From DASQWP01 sp050697555 (GTDB lineage Bacteria > Actinomycetota > Thermoleophilia > Gaiellales > Gaiellaceae), in contig JBOHAD010000019.1 in assembly GCA_050697555.1 (NCBI GenBank), positions 1 through 38,424 on the forward strand: a stretch of DNA of 38,424 nucleotides. Direction: 5' to 3'. Positions 1 to 7,476 of this stretch are shown piece by piece; positions within the stretch are counted from its first letter, which is position 1, and each line of letters begins with the position of its first letter. The translations under genes were made by a program, and so were the position numbers. Below the pieces are notes generated by a model. The model did not search any database. It worked only from the letters and a program-made list of their open reading frames with translations, and was not told the origin of the DNA.

Positions 1-748
1 CGCCGGCCGCGATCGCGCGCGAGACCTCGACCCAGTGGCCGCCCGGCCCCGCGACTTCCAGCGAGGGGAGCATGAAGTCGGTCTCGCGGATGCGGCGCTC
101 CGTGCTGGCGATCCGGAACTCCGGCGTGGCCGAGCCGTCCTCGCCCACGAGCACCATGTCCTGGGTCAGGCGCCCGCAGCCCTCCTCGACGAAGTAGCGC
201 TCGCAGGGAGCCAGCACCTCCGCCTCGCTCTTCCCCGGAGCGAACCCGTCGAGGAAGATCCAGAAGCCCTCCGTGTTGATGCGGACGCTGTCGCGGACGG
301 AGGCGAGCTCCTCCTCGCCCTTGACGGCCCGCGCAAGGTCGAACTCGACGTCGAAGGGGACGAGCTCGAGGTCATCGTCCTCAAGCGCACGGTGGTCGCG
401 CACGGTCATCACGTAGTCGAGGCCGTAGACGCCGAGGCGCCTCCAGCCGCGTTCGCGCGCGCGCGCGCGCAGCCAGACGCCCGGAGTGTCCACGAAGACC
501 TGCTCGTCGATCCACGTCGTGTCGTGCTCGCCGACGTAGCGCGCCTCGGTCGGGAAGACGATCGCCGGATCTCCCTCGAGCGGGAGGAGGACGTAGGCGT
601 AGCGATGGACGATGAGGAAGCCCGACATGTACGTGACCGCGCCCTCGAAGCCCGTGTACTCGTTACCCGCGACCACGGCGGCGTCGAGGCCGTTCCGCGC
701 GAGCGCCTCCCGAACGTTCCCGTAGCGCCGCTCGACCTCTGCGTTCAC
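1..748 (-). CDS. M24-family peptidase/hydrolase (creatinase / aminopeptidase P-like), C-terminus outside window
   Basis: The visible 249 residues look like the N-terminal domain of creatinase/prolidase-fold enzymes: an opening helix with VREALARNGLDAAVVAG, a YMSGF-like strand, then the linker VKGEEELASVRDSV, which resembles the conserved R-x-x-K-x-x-x-E-I segment that leads into the M24 pita-bread domain. That catalytic domain begins near the window edge, so metal ligands cannot be checked. The GTG start at 748 overlaps the stop of the upstream reductase as GTGA, so translation is probably coupled. M24 includes creatinase, ectoine hydrolase DoeA, DMSP lyase DddP and X-Pro peptidases. With an ABC importer and oxidoreductases in the same operon, a small-molecule hydrolase is more likely than a peptidase (inference). 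Confidence 0.8.
   Translation of the reverse strand, partial: MNAEVERRYGNVREALARNGLDAAVVAGNEYTGFEGAVTYMSGFLIVHRYAYVLLPLEGDPAIVFPTEARYVGEHDTTWIDEQVFVDTPGVWLRARARERGWRRLGVYGLDYVMTVRDHRALEDDDLELVPFDVEFDLARAVKGEEELASVRDSVRINTEGFWIFLDGFAPGKSEAEVLAPCERYFVEEGCGRLTQDMVLVGEDGSATPEFRIASTERRIRETDFMLPSLEVAGPGGHWVEVSRAIAAG
454..470. repeat. (CG)n dinucleotide run inside the M24 gene
   Basis: Seventeen bases of perfect alternating CG. On the minus strand it falls in a run coding Arg-Ala-Arg-Ala. It is a possible slippage site but is in frame here. Confidence 0.7.
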
Positions 749-1665
749 TGCTGCCACGATCGCTCCAGTCCTTTCACGAGCGCGACGACCGCCGCGTTCA
801 ACGGCGTCCCGACGCCCTGCTCCCGGCCGAAGCGGACGATACCGCCGTTCAGGTAGTCGATCTCGGTCTGGCGACGAGCCTCGACGTCCTGGAGCATGCT
901 CGCCTTGTGCCCGTAGGCGACGTCCGGCCGGGCCGCGTAGTCGATGAGCTCCTCGGGGTCGGCGTCGAGCTCGATCCCCTGCGCCGATGCGACCGCCTTC
1001 CCCTCGTCGACGAGGCCGCTCGCGAGCCGGCGGAGGCTCTCGTCCTCGCAGACCTGCCCGTGGGTCAGGCCCGTGAGAGCCCCGACCGGGTTCGTGGCCG
1101 CGTTGAAGATCACCTTGCGCCACTGCGGGCCGCGGGCGTCGGCAACCGCCTCCGTCGGCATGCCCGCCCGCGTGCACGCCTCGGCGAGCCGCTCGACCTC
1201 TTCCAGCGGCGCCGGGCTCGGCTCGAAGGGCCCGATGGTCGTGTCGCCGGTGACGTCCCACTGGACGTGCCCGGGCTCGACGATCCTGCCGGCGGGAAAC
1301 GTCGTCCCACGGATGACGCGCTCGACGTGGACCGCGATCGTCTCCTCGTTCCCGACGCCGTTCTGGACGGAGCAGGCACAACCCTCCGTCAGCGCGTGCG
1401 CAGCCGCGCGGAGGGCCGCGTCGGTGTGCATGCTCTTCGTGGCGACGATCCCGAAGTCGCAGGGCGGAAGCTCGGAGGCGTCAGTCGTCGCCCGCAGGCG
1501 CCCGACCAGCTCGCCGGCGCCGGAGAGGCGGAGCCCGTTCTCGTTGATCGCCCGAACGTGCTCGGCGTCGAGGTCGTACGCCCACACCTCCACGTCGTGG
1601 AGCTGCGCGAGGCTGGCCGCGAACAGAGACCCGACCGCACCACAACCGACGACGCAGACTCTCAC
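745..1665 (-). CDS. 2-dehydropantoate 2-reductase family oxidoreductase (ApbA/PanE-like), copy 1
   Basis: 306 residues, the normal length for the ApbA/PanE family. The N-terminal Rossmann fold shows the NAD(P) motif GCGAVG at residues 8-13. This is followed by the family's SCATKS-like segment (here IVATKSMHTDAA), the VQNGVGNEE motif near residue 100, and the C-terminal helical domain with SSMLQD-like KASMLQDVEARRQTEIDYLNGG. The GTG start at 1665 overlaps the livM stop as GTGA. Known members reduce ketopantoate, but many paralogues in catabolic operons reduce other 2-keto acids. The operon also holds a second copy at 6508-7476 and no pantothenate gene, so a role in catabolism of the imported compound is more likely than vitamin B5 synthesis (inference). 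Confidence 0.88.
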   Translation of the reverse strand: MRVCVVGCGAVGSLFAASLAQLHDVEVWAYDLDAEHVRAINENGLRLSGAGELVGRLRATTDASELPPCDFGIVATKSMHTDAALRAAAHALTEGCACSVQNGVGNEETIAVHVERVIRGTTFPAGRIVEPGHVQWDVTGDTTIGPFEPSPAPLEEVERLAEACTRAGMPTEAVADARGPQWRKVIFNAATNPVGALTGLTHGQVCEDESLRRLASGLVDEGKAVASAQGIELDADPEELIDYAARPDVAYGHKASMLQDVEARRQTEIDYLNGGIVRFGREQGVGTPLNAAVVALVKGLERSWQQ

Positions 1666-2693
1666 ACCGGTCGCTCCCGGCGAGACCTCTCGGGAAAGTG
1701 CGCGAGCACTTTCCCGAGCCTGAGTTCGCGCCCGCCGGTGATGCCGGCCGGACGGAAGAGGAGCACGAGAGCCATGAGGAAGCCCAGCGTGACGAGGCGA
1801 GTACCCGTCGGCAAGTCGACAGCGCCGATCCCTCGCTCGGCCTCGGCGAGGAAGGAGTTCAGGCCGCTCACGAGGAGCGCGCCGACGACCGCTCCCCAGA
1901 GGCTCGACACCCCTCCGACGATGAGCATCGCAAGCGTGATGAAAGCGAGATCGATGTAGACCTGCTCGGTCGTGATCGAGCCGAGGAGGTGCACGAGCAG
2001 CCCGCCCCCGAAGCCGGCGAGCGCCCCGCTGAGCGCGAACGCGAGGAGCCGCTGACGGTGGATGTTGACGCCGCTCCCCTGCGCGGCCGCCGGATCTTCC
2101 CGTGCCGCCCGCAGCAGGCGTCCCGGCCGGCTGCGCTGGTAGGCGAAGGCGATCGCCGTGACCGCCACGGCACCGACGGTCACCTGGAGGAAGCTGCTCG
2201 TCTCGGGGACGAGTGGGAGCGTCTTCGCGCCCGGGCCGATCTTCGGCCAGTTGCGGAGGACGTTGTGCGTGATCTCGAGCACCGCGAAGGTGGCGATGCC
2301 GGCGGCGAGCCCGGAGAGACGCATCAGCGGCACGCCGACGAGGAACGCGTAGGCGCCTCCCACCGCCGCCGCGATGGCGAGCGAGGCGGCGTTCCCCACC
2401 TCGGCGCCGGCGATGAGCGGATAGAGCTCGGGGCTCGCGGACAGCTTCAGGGCCTCGGGCACCGTGACGAGGCCCGCCGCGAAGGCGCCGACGGCCACGA
2501 AGCTGACATGGCCGAAGGAGACGACACCCGAGTTGCCGATGAAGACGTAGAGCGCGATCACGATCGTCGCGGACACGAGGGCGGAGCGGAACTCGACCTG
2601 GAGCGAGCGCGACGCGAAGCTGCCGAGGACTGCCACGAGCACGAGCAGGAGCACCGGTCCGGCGAGCTCCGAGAGGCCGTGCAGACGTCTCAT
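1662..2693 (-). CDS. livM: Branched-chain amino acid-type ABC transporter permease (LivM family)
   Basis: 343 residues of mostly hydrophobic sequence with about nine to ten predicted membrane helices. It carries the LivM landmarks: VSFGHVSFVAVGAFAAG near residue 60, PLMRLSGLAAGIATFAVLEI, the cytoplasmic loop R-AAREDPAAAQGSGVN that contacts the ATPase, and GGLLVHLLGSITTEQ. The start ATG at 2693 overlaps the livH stop as ATGA. Longer readings upstream run through livH in another frame and are not supported. LivM pairs with LivH to form the membrane channel of a HAAT-family importer for hydrophobic amino acids, amides, urea or aromatic acids. The true substrate cannot be told from the permease. 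Confidence 0.93.
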   Translation of the reverse strand: MRRLHGLSELAGPVLLLVLVAVLGSFASRSLQVEFRSALVSATIVIALYVFIGNSGVVSFGHVSFVAVGAFAAGLVTVPEALKLSASPELYPLIAGAEVGNAASLAIAAAVGGAYAFLVGVPLMRLSGLAAGIATFAVLEITHNVLRNWPKIGPGAKTLPLVPETSSFLQVTVGAVAVTAIAFAYQRSRPGRLLRAAREDPAAAQGSGVNIHRQRLLAFALSGALAGFGGGLLVHLLGSITTEQVYIDLAFITLAMLIVGGVSSLWGAVVGALLVSGLNSFLAEAERGIGAVDLPTGTRLVTLGFLMALVLLFRPAGITGGRELRLGKVLAHFPERSRRERPV

Positions 2694-3571
2694 ACCCGTT
2701 CCGCCACCGTCCGCGCCCGGGTGAAGAGGCCGCTCGGCCTCAGGAGAAGCACGAGGATCACGAGCGCGAACACGACCGAGGGGAGGAACACGCGCCCGTC
2801 CGCCGGGAGGACGTCTGCCAGGACCGACGTCCCGAAGCCGATGGCGAAGCCGCCCAGCGTGGCGCTTGTCAGCCGGTCGAGGCCGCCCACGACCACCCCG
2901 ACGAGCGCGGGGATCACCACCGCGAAGCCGAAGGTCGGGGTCACGAGCGGCCGCTGGACGACGAGCATGAGCGTGGCGGTGGCCGCGAGAACGCCGGCCA
3001 GGAGGAAGGCGAAACGGATGACCCTGTTCGCCCGCACGCCGAGGAGCCGCGCCGTCCGGAAGTCGTGGGCCGCCGCCCTCATCTCGAGCCCGATCGTCGT
3101 GCGGTTTAGGAGAAGCGCGGTTCCGGCGAGCAGGAGCCCTCCCACGCCGATGGACGCGATCGTCACCCAGCGGATCCGCAGGCCGCCGATCTCCACGGCC
3201 CGGTTCAGCTCCGGGAGGATGCCGGCGTTGTCGCCCTGCGAGCCCCACACGAGCAGGAACACGCTCTGGAGGAGGAAGCTGATCGCGAAGGTCGTGACGA
3301 GCATCGCCGCCGGGGAGGCGGTCCGGAGAGGTCGCACCGCCGTCTCCATGGCGAGGGCGAACACGGCCACGGTCGCGAAGAGGACGACGATGGAGACGGC
3401 GAGAGGCAGGTCGTTGGTGAGGAAGAGGGCGTAGGCGCCGGCGGTGAGGAGCTCCCCGTGCGCGAAGTTGACGAGGCGCATGACGCCGAAGACGAGAGCG
3501 ATGCCCATGGCGACGAGGGCGTAGAGCGAGCCCAGGGCGACGGCGTCGACGAGTGTCTGAAGGGTGCTCAT
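2690..3571 (-). CDS. livH: Branched-chain amino acid-type ABC transporter permease (LivH family)
   Basis: 293 residues with about eight membrane helices. The opening STLQTLVDAVALGSLYALVAMG and the segment VMRLVNFAHGELLTAGAY are typical of LivH. The ATPase-contact loop is RAAAHDFRTARLLGVR near residue 190. I choose ATG at 3571. A TTG 18 nt upstream would add six residues, but the Shine-Dalgarno AGAGG fits the ATG. The A of this ATG closes a 7-bp hairpin whose loop holds part of that Shine-Dalgarno, and the hairpin belongs to the 133-bp element at 3572-3704. This is the only junction inside the importer genes that is not overlapping or nearly so, which suggests permease synthesis is controlled separately from the ATPases. 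Confidence 0.93.
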   Translation of the reverse strand: MSTLQTLVDAVALGSLYALVAMGIALVFGVMRLVNFAHGELLTAGAYALFLTNDLPLAVSIVVLFATVAVFALAMETAVRPLRTASPAAMLVTTFAISFLLQSVFLLVWGSQGDNAGILPELNRAVEIGGLRIRWVTIASIGVGGLLLAGTALLLNRTTIGLEMRAAAHDFRTARLLGVRANRVIRFAFLLAGVLAATATLMLVVQRPLVTPTFGFAVVIPALVGVVVGGLDRLTSATLGGFAIGFGTSVLADVLPADGRVFLPSVVFALVILVLLLRPSGLFTRARTVAERV

Positions 3572-3704
3572 TGGCCAGCCTCTGGCCAAGGAGCGTGTGG
3601 AGGGGGTGTGGGGGAACCGGGAGGTTCCCCCACGGCATCGAAGAAGGGGGTTCGTGGGGGAAACATGGTTTCCCCCACGGGAGCGAGCCGAAGGCGAGGG
3701 ACGC
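3572..3704 (-). repeat. 133-bp intergenic three-hairpin element, copy 1 (livF-livH spacer)
   Basis: The element fills exactly the space between the livF stop (3705-3707) and the livH start (3571). It aligns without gaps to 11734-11866 at a constant offset of 8162, with 119 of 133 bases identical by hand count. It has three inverted repeats. The first is 3653-3679, a 12-bp stem with loop ATG. The second is 3608-3633, an 11-bp stem with loop GGGA. The third is 3571-3589, a 7-bp stem with loop GCCTC on the plus strand, whose minus-strand loop carries part of the livH Shine-Dalgarno. No T-tract follows any stem, so simple intrinsic termination is unlikely. Confidence 0.85.
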
Positions 3705-4430
3705 TCACGAGCCGAAATACGCCTGCGTGAGGAGCTCCGTGTTCCCCGCCTCCTCCGGGCCGAGCGTCAGCCGGAGCTCGCCGTTGGCGATCACGTGCGC
3801 ACGGTCGGCGAAGCCGATCGCAAGCTGCGCGCGCTGCTCGACGAGGACGACGGTGACCCCTTGGCGGCGAATCTCGGCGAGGGTGTCGAAGACCGTGTCG
3901 ACCATGGAGGGGGCGAGGCCGAGGGACGGCTCGTCGAGAAGCAGCACGTCCGGGTCCGCGACAAGGCCGCGGGCGATGGCGAGCTGCTGCTGCTGTCCGC
4001 CGGACAGGAGGCCGGCGTGACGGCGGCGGAAGTCCTTGACCACCGGGAAGAGGTCGTAGACGCGCTCGAGATCCTCGCGGACGCCGTCCTTCGATCTGCG
4101 CGCGACGAGGCCGAGGCGCAGGTTCTCCTCGACCGTGAAGTGAGGAAAGACGTGCCGCCCCTCAGGCACGAGCGCGATGCCGGAACGCGCGACGCCCTCC
4201 GGCGCCAGGCCGACCGTCGAGCTCCCGTGGAGGCGCACGTCGCCTCCAGACGGGGGAACGAGCCCCATGATCGCGTGCAGCGTGGTCGACTTGCCGGCGC
4301 CGTTGGGCCCGACGAGGGCGACGATCTCGCCGCGCCCGGCCACGAAGGAGAGCCCGCGCACGGCGGGCACCCGGCCGTAGCGAACCTCGAGGCTCTCCAC
4401 CTCGAGCAGAGCGGCCGGCCGCTCGCTCAC
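3705..4430 (-). CDS. livF: Branched-chain amino acid-type ABC transporter ATP-binding protein (LivF family)
   Basis: 241 residues, the usual LivF length. Walker A is GPNGAGKST at residues 41-49, the ABC signature is LLSGGQQQQLAIARGL, Walker B is VLLLDEPSLGLAP, and the H-loop position reads VVLVEQRAQLAIGFADR, in which Gln-Arg stands where other ABC subfamilies have His, as is usual for LivF. The GTG start at 4430 overlaps the livG stop as GTGA. LivF forms the ATPase heterodimer with LivG on the cytoplasmic face of LivHM. Its stop codon is the first base triplet after the 133-bp element. Confidence 0.93.
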   Translation of the reverse strand: MSERPAALLEVESLEVRYGRVPAVRGLSFVAGRGEIVALVGPNGAGKSTTLHAIMGLVPPSGGDVRLHGSSTVGLAPEGVARSGIALVPEGRHVFPHFTVEENLRLGLVARRSKDGVREDLERVYDLFPVVKDFRRRHAGLLSGGQQQQLAIARGLVADPDVLLLDEPSLGLAPSMVDTVFDTLAEIRRQGVTVVLVEQRAQLAIGFADRAHVIANGELRLTLGPEEAGNTELLTQAYFGS

Positions 4431-5200
4431 GTTTCGCCTCCGCCGTCCCGCCGGCCGAGGTAGGCGGCGGCGACGGCGACGTTCCGGCGGACCTCGGCAG
4501 GCGGCCCCTCGGCCAGCGTCTTCCCCTGGTCGAGCACGTGGATCCGGTCGCAGACGTCCATGATCAGCCCGATGTTGTGGTCGATGAGGAGGACGCCCGT
4601 CTCGCGCTCGTCGCGGACCCGGCGCACGACGCCGGCGAAGTCGGCCACCTCTGCTTCGTGCAGGCCCGCCGCGGGTTCGTCCATGAGGAGGAAGCGCGGC
4701 TCGCTCGCCAGGGCCCTGGCGACGCCGAGCAGACGCTCGTCTCCGTGAGGGAGGATCGCGGCCGGCTGCTCCGCCCGCTTCGCGAGGCCGAGCATGTCGA
4801 GGAGCCCGTCCGACCTGCGGCGAGCCTCCTTCGGACGCGCGCCGACTCCGAGCGCGCTCACCTCGACGTTCTCGCGCACGGTGAGGCCGCGGAAGACGTG
4901 CCCCTGCTGGAACGTCCGGGCCAGCCCGGCGCGCGAGCGCCGATGCGGAGGCCAGGCGGTGATGTCGGTCTCCTCGAGCTCCACCGTGCCGGAGCTCGGG
5001 AAGTCGAAGCCTGTGATGAGGTTCACGAGCGTGGTCTTGCCCGCGCCGTTCGGGCCGATCAGCCCCACGACCTCGTGTCGGTGAAGCTCGAGCGTCACCC
5101 CCTCGAGGGCGCGCACTCCCTCGAAGTGCCGAGCGACGGCGGCGGCCCGGAGTGTTCCTCCGGGCCGCCGCTCCTCGGGGGACGACCGGGTCTCGGTCAT
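4427..5200 (-). CDS. livG: Branched-chain amino acid-type ABC transporter ATP-binding protein (LivG family) with unusual signature
   Basis: 257 residues from ATG 5200. An upstream extension of the frame runs into the binding-protein gene and is rejected. Walker A is GPNGAGKTT at residues 49-57. ARTFQQGHVFRGLTVRENV is the LivG Q-loop region, Walker B is FLLMDEPAAGL, and the H-loop is LLIDHNIGLIMDVCD. The ABC signature is degenerate. Where LivG normally has LPYGQQRRLEIARAL, this protein has LPHGDERLLGVARAL, keeping the Gly but replacing Gln with Asp. In a LivFG heterodimer the canonical LivF signature can still serve one ATP site (family knowledge). The gene starts 10 bp after the binding-protein stop. 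Confidence 0.92.
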   Translation of the reverse strand: MTETRSSPEERRPGGTLRAAAVARHFEGVRALEGVTLELHRHEVVGLIGPNGAGKTTLVNLITGFDFPSSGTVELEETDITAWPPHRRSRAGLARTFQQGHVFRGLTVRENVEVSALGVGARPKEARRRSDGLLDMLGLAKRAEQPAAILPHGDERLLGVARALASEPRFLLMDEPAAGLHEAEVADFAGVVRRVRDERETGVLLIDHNIGLIMDVCDRIHVLDQGKTLAEGPPAEVRRNVAVAAAYLGRRDGGGET

Positions 5201-5210
5201 CCCGCGGTAC

Positions 5211-6440
5211 CTATCCGATGTCCGCCGGGGACGAGGCCGCGCGGAGCTCGATGAAGGTGAGCTCTCCGTCCTGGATCTCCATGACCCGGTATTCGCGGCC
5301 CGAGACCGCATGCAGCTCCGGCGAGAAGCTGATCTCGCCCGAGATCGTCGAAACGCCCTGGAAGCTCTCCATAGCCTCCGCGAGCGCCTCACCCTCGGTG
5401 GAGCCGGTTTGCTCGATCGCCGCGGCGAGTGCGTCGATGGTGGCCGCCCCGCCGAGGAAGCCACCCGTACCGGGCGCCTGGTCGGCCTCGGTCATCGCGT
5501 CGATCAGCTCCCTCACTTCCTCGTTCGGATCGTCGCCCGAGACCGACGCGTACGTCACCAGGTAGAAGTTCGAGAGACCCGGCGGGTTCCAGTAGGTTCC
5601 GTCGCACGACCACGAGCAGATGATCGGCGTCTCGCTCCCGAGGCTGCGAACGCCCTCGGCGAGCGCGGGCAGGTCGGCGAACGCGGTGGAGGTGGCGATG
5701 ACGTCGACGTCCGCGTCCGCGAGCGAGCCGGCGACGTTGCCGATCGTTCCGTCGCCGTTCGTCCAGGACTCCTCGACGACGATCTCGCCGCCCTCCTCCT
5801 CGAACCGCGCCTTGAACGCGTCCACGACGTTCTGGAAGTAGACGATCACGTTGTCCTTCGCGATCGCCGCCCGCATCCAACCCTGCTCGATCGCGTACTC
5901 CGCCATCGCCGCCCCCTCGTCCTGGGCCGCGTTCCCGAGCGTGAAGGCGAGCTTGCCTTCGTCGCCGAAGCGCTTCGGGCTCATCTGGTCCGTGCCGATG
6001 CACATCGAGACGGCGAGCACGCCGCGCGTGATCGCCGCCTGCACCGCCGGCGTAGCGAAGTCCACGTCGCAGGTGACGAGGAGGATCTCCGCTCCCTGCC
6101 CTTCGATCAGGTCGACGGCCGCCGAGGCCGTCTGCGTCGGCTCGAGCTGGGTGTCGACGACCTCGAGCTGGATCTCGCGGCCGCCGATGCCGCCCTCGGC
6201 GTTGAGGTTGTCCACCCGGATCCGGGCCGCGGCGATCGCAGGCCCGTCGAACGGCGCCATCTGGTTCGTCAGGTCGACCGCCGCGCCGATCACCAGCGGC
6301 CCGGCCGCCTCCTCGCCCGTCGTCTCCCCGGCGGGCGCTTCTTCGCCGTCGCCGTCGTCATCTCCGCCGCACGCCGCTGCCAGAAGCGGGACGAGCAGCA
6401 CGAGAGCGGCCAGGGCCGCCCACGTTCTCCGTCCTCTCAT
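5211..6440 (-). CDS. ABC transporter substrate-binding lipoprotein (LivK-like, type 1 periplasmic-binding fold)
   Basis: 409 residues. An N-terminal RGRR precedes a hydrophobic stretch (residues 7-23) and the lipobox-like LAAAC with Cys24. An acidic low-complexity linker to about residue 48 suggests a lipid-anchored mature protein at the outer face of the membrane. The body follows the LivJ/LivK fold: LVIGAAVDLTNQMAPFDGPAIAAARIRVDNLNAEGGIGGREI, then VTCDVDFATPAVQAA. A strong Shine-Dalgarno GGAGAGGAGAA lies just before ATG 6440. A candidate promoter with a palindrome lies upstream at 6490-6520. Binding proteins of this family take amino acids, amides, urea or aromatic acids; the ligand is not evident here. 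Confidence 0.9.
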   Translation of the reverse strand: MRGRRTWAALAALVLLVPLLAAACGGDDDGDGEEAPAGETTGEEAAGPLVIGAAVDLTNQMAPFDGPAIAAARIRVDNLNAEGGIGGREIQLEVVDTQLEPTQTASAAVDLIEGQGAEILLVTCDVDFATPAVQAAITRGVLAVSMCIGTDQMSPKRFGDEGKLAFTLGNAAQDEGAAMAEYAIEQGWMRAAIAKDNVIVYFQNVVDAFKARFEEEGGEIVVEESWTNGDGTIGNVAGSLADADVDVIATSTAFADLPALAEGVRSLGSETPIICSWSCDGTYWNPPGLSNFYLVTYASVSGDDPNEEVRELIDAMTEADQAPGTGGFLGGAATIDALAAAIEQTGSTEGEALAEAMESFQGVSTISGEISFSPELHAVSGREYRVMEIQDGELTFIELRAASSPADIG

Positions 6441-6489
6441 CGTGTTCTCCTCTCCGAGAATCGCCGCCAGACCGGCTCTGGGGGCCTGT

Positions 6490-6520
6490 AGTTAACCGCC
6501 GTGCTGATCATTGATCAAAT
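6490..6520 (-). promoter_or_regulatory. Candidate promoter of the binding-protein gene with TTGATCAA operator
   Basis: On the minus strand TTGATC (6518-6513) and TTAACT (6495-6490) are 17 nt apart and could be -35 and -10 boxes. The -35 lies inside the palindrome TTGATCAA (6511-6518), and the hexamer TGATCA occurs again at 6505-6510, forming a spaced palindrome. The same 8-mer sits in the candidate promoter at 9482-9510. The hexamers match the consensus only moderately. Confidence 0.4.
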
Positions 6521-7476
6521 CCGTCGTCCGGACCTACGTCCCGAGCACGCGGGCCAGATTGCTTCCACGACGCCTCCCTCGCCCTGATGAGCCGGTAGAG
6601 CGCCGTGTGCAGCGGAACGGGAACGCCGAGCCGCTCCGCCTCCCGGACGAGGGAGCCCGTGATCAGATCGATCTCCGTCGGGCGCCGGGCCTCGACGTCC
6701 TCGAGCATCGAGGGATAATGGGCGCTGCCCCGCTGCGTGGCGAGGACGTTCATCTCCCAGGGGTCCTCGTGGAGCGCCATCCCCGCAGCCTCCGCGACGC
6801 GCTTGCCCTCCTCGACGAGCTCGTGCACGAGGTGACCGAGGTCGGTCGGCAGCTCCCGGTCCGCGAAGTGGTGGTCGTGCGGGAGGCCGGTCAGGGCCGC
6901 GACCGCGTTGACGGTCGCGTTGAAGACCAGCTTCGACCACTGGGCCGGACGGAGGTCGGGGAAGGCCCGTGCCCTCAACCCGGCACGGACGATGAGCGCC
7001 GCCACTTCGTCGGCGTCGGCCGGCGTCGTCCCCTCGTACGGGCCGAGCCACGTTTCGGTGTCGAGGATGTACTCGACGTGCGTGTCCGAGTGACGCGTAC
7101 CGCTCATGAACGTGACCGCCGAGAGGAGCGGCCAGCTCCCGTGCCGGCGCACGATCTCCTCCGCGCCGAGGCCGTTCTGGACGGTCATGATCGTTGCGCC
7201 CGGCGCGCGCCCCTCGAGCCGGGCCGCCGCGGCGTCGAGGTCGGTCGCCTTCGTGGCGACGATGCCGAGGTCGAACTCCGGCAGCTCGGCGGGCTCCGTC
7301 GTCCCGCGCACCGTGGCGGTCAGGTCGTGCTTTCCGGAGACGCGCAGGCCGTGCTCGTCGAGGGCCCGCGCATGCTCCTCCCGGCGCGCGAGCACCCACA
7401 CCTCCGCCACCTGGGCGAGGTGCGCGGCGTAGAGGCTCCCGATGACACCGCCCCCGACGACGCAGACCCGCTTCAT
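6508..7476 (-). CDS. 2-dehydropantoate 2-reductase family oxidoreductase (ApbA/PanE-like), copy 2
   Basis: 322 residues. The NAD(P)-binding motif GGGVIG is at residues 8-13, followed by GIVATKATDLDAAA, the VQNGLGAEEIV motif, KLVFNATVNAVAALTG, and the C-terminal YPSMLEDVEARRPTEIDLITGSLV. The last segment closely parallels copy 1 (745-1665), so the two are paralogues within one locus. ATG 7476 overlaps the stop of the isomerase-like gene as ATGA. The 3' end runs through a TTGATCAA palindrome. It probably reduces a 2-keto acid or oxidises a 2-hydroxy acid made during catabolism of the imported substrate (inference). Biosynthetic PanE is possible but less likely in this context. Confidence 0.87.
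   Translation of the reverse strand: MKRVCVVGGGVIGSLYAAHLAQVAEVWVLARREEHARALDEHGLRVSGKHDLTATVRGTTEPAELPEFDLGIVATKATDLDAAAARLEGRAPGATIMTVQNGLGAEEIVRRHGSWPLLSAVTFMSGTRHSDTHVEYILDTETWLGPYEGTTPADADEVAALIVRAGLRARAFPDLRPAQWSKLVFNATVNAVAALTGLPHDHHFADRELPTDLGHLVHELVEEGKRVAEAAGMALHEDPWEMNVLATQRGSAHYPSMLEDVEARRPTEIDLITGSLVREAERLGVPVPLHTALYRLIRAREASWKQSGPRARDVGPDDGFDQ

Noticed and set aside
3572..3704. Insertion sequence or transposon as the explanation of the 133-bp element
   Set aside because: There is no transposase, no target-site duplication and no terminal inverted repeat at the ends. Both copies stop precisely at the flanking codons.
3564..3730. Short plus-strand peptides over the 133-bp element that look alike in both copies
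   Set aside because: Their similarity comes from DNA conservation of the element. The mismatches are not biased to third codon positions, and the element has hairpins rather than coding features.
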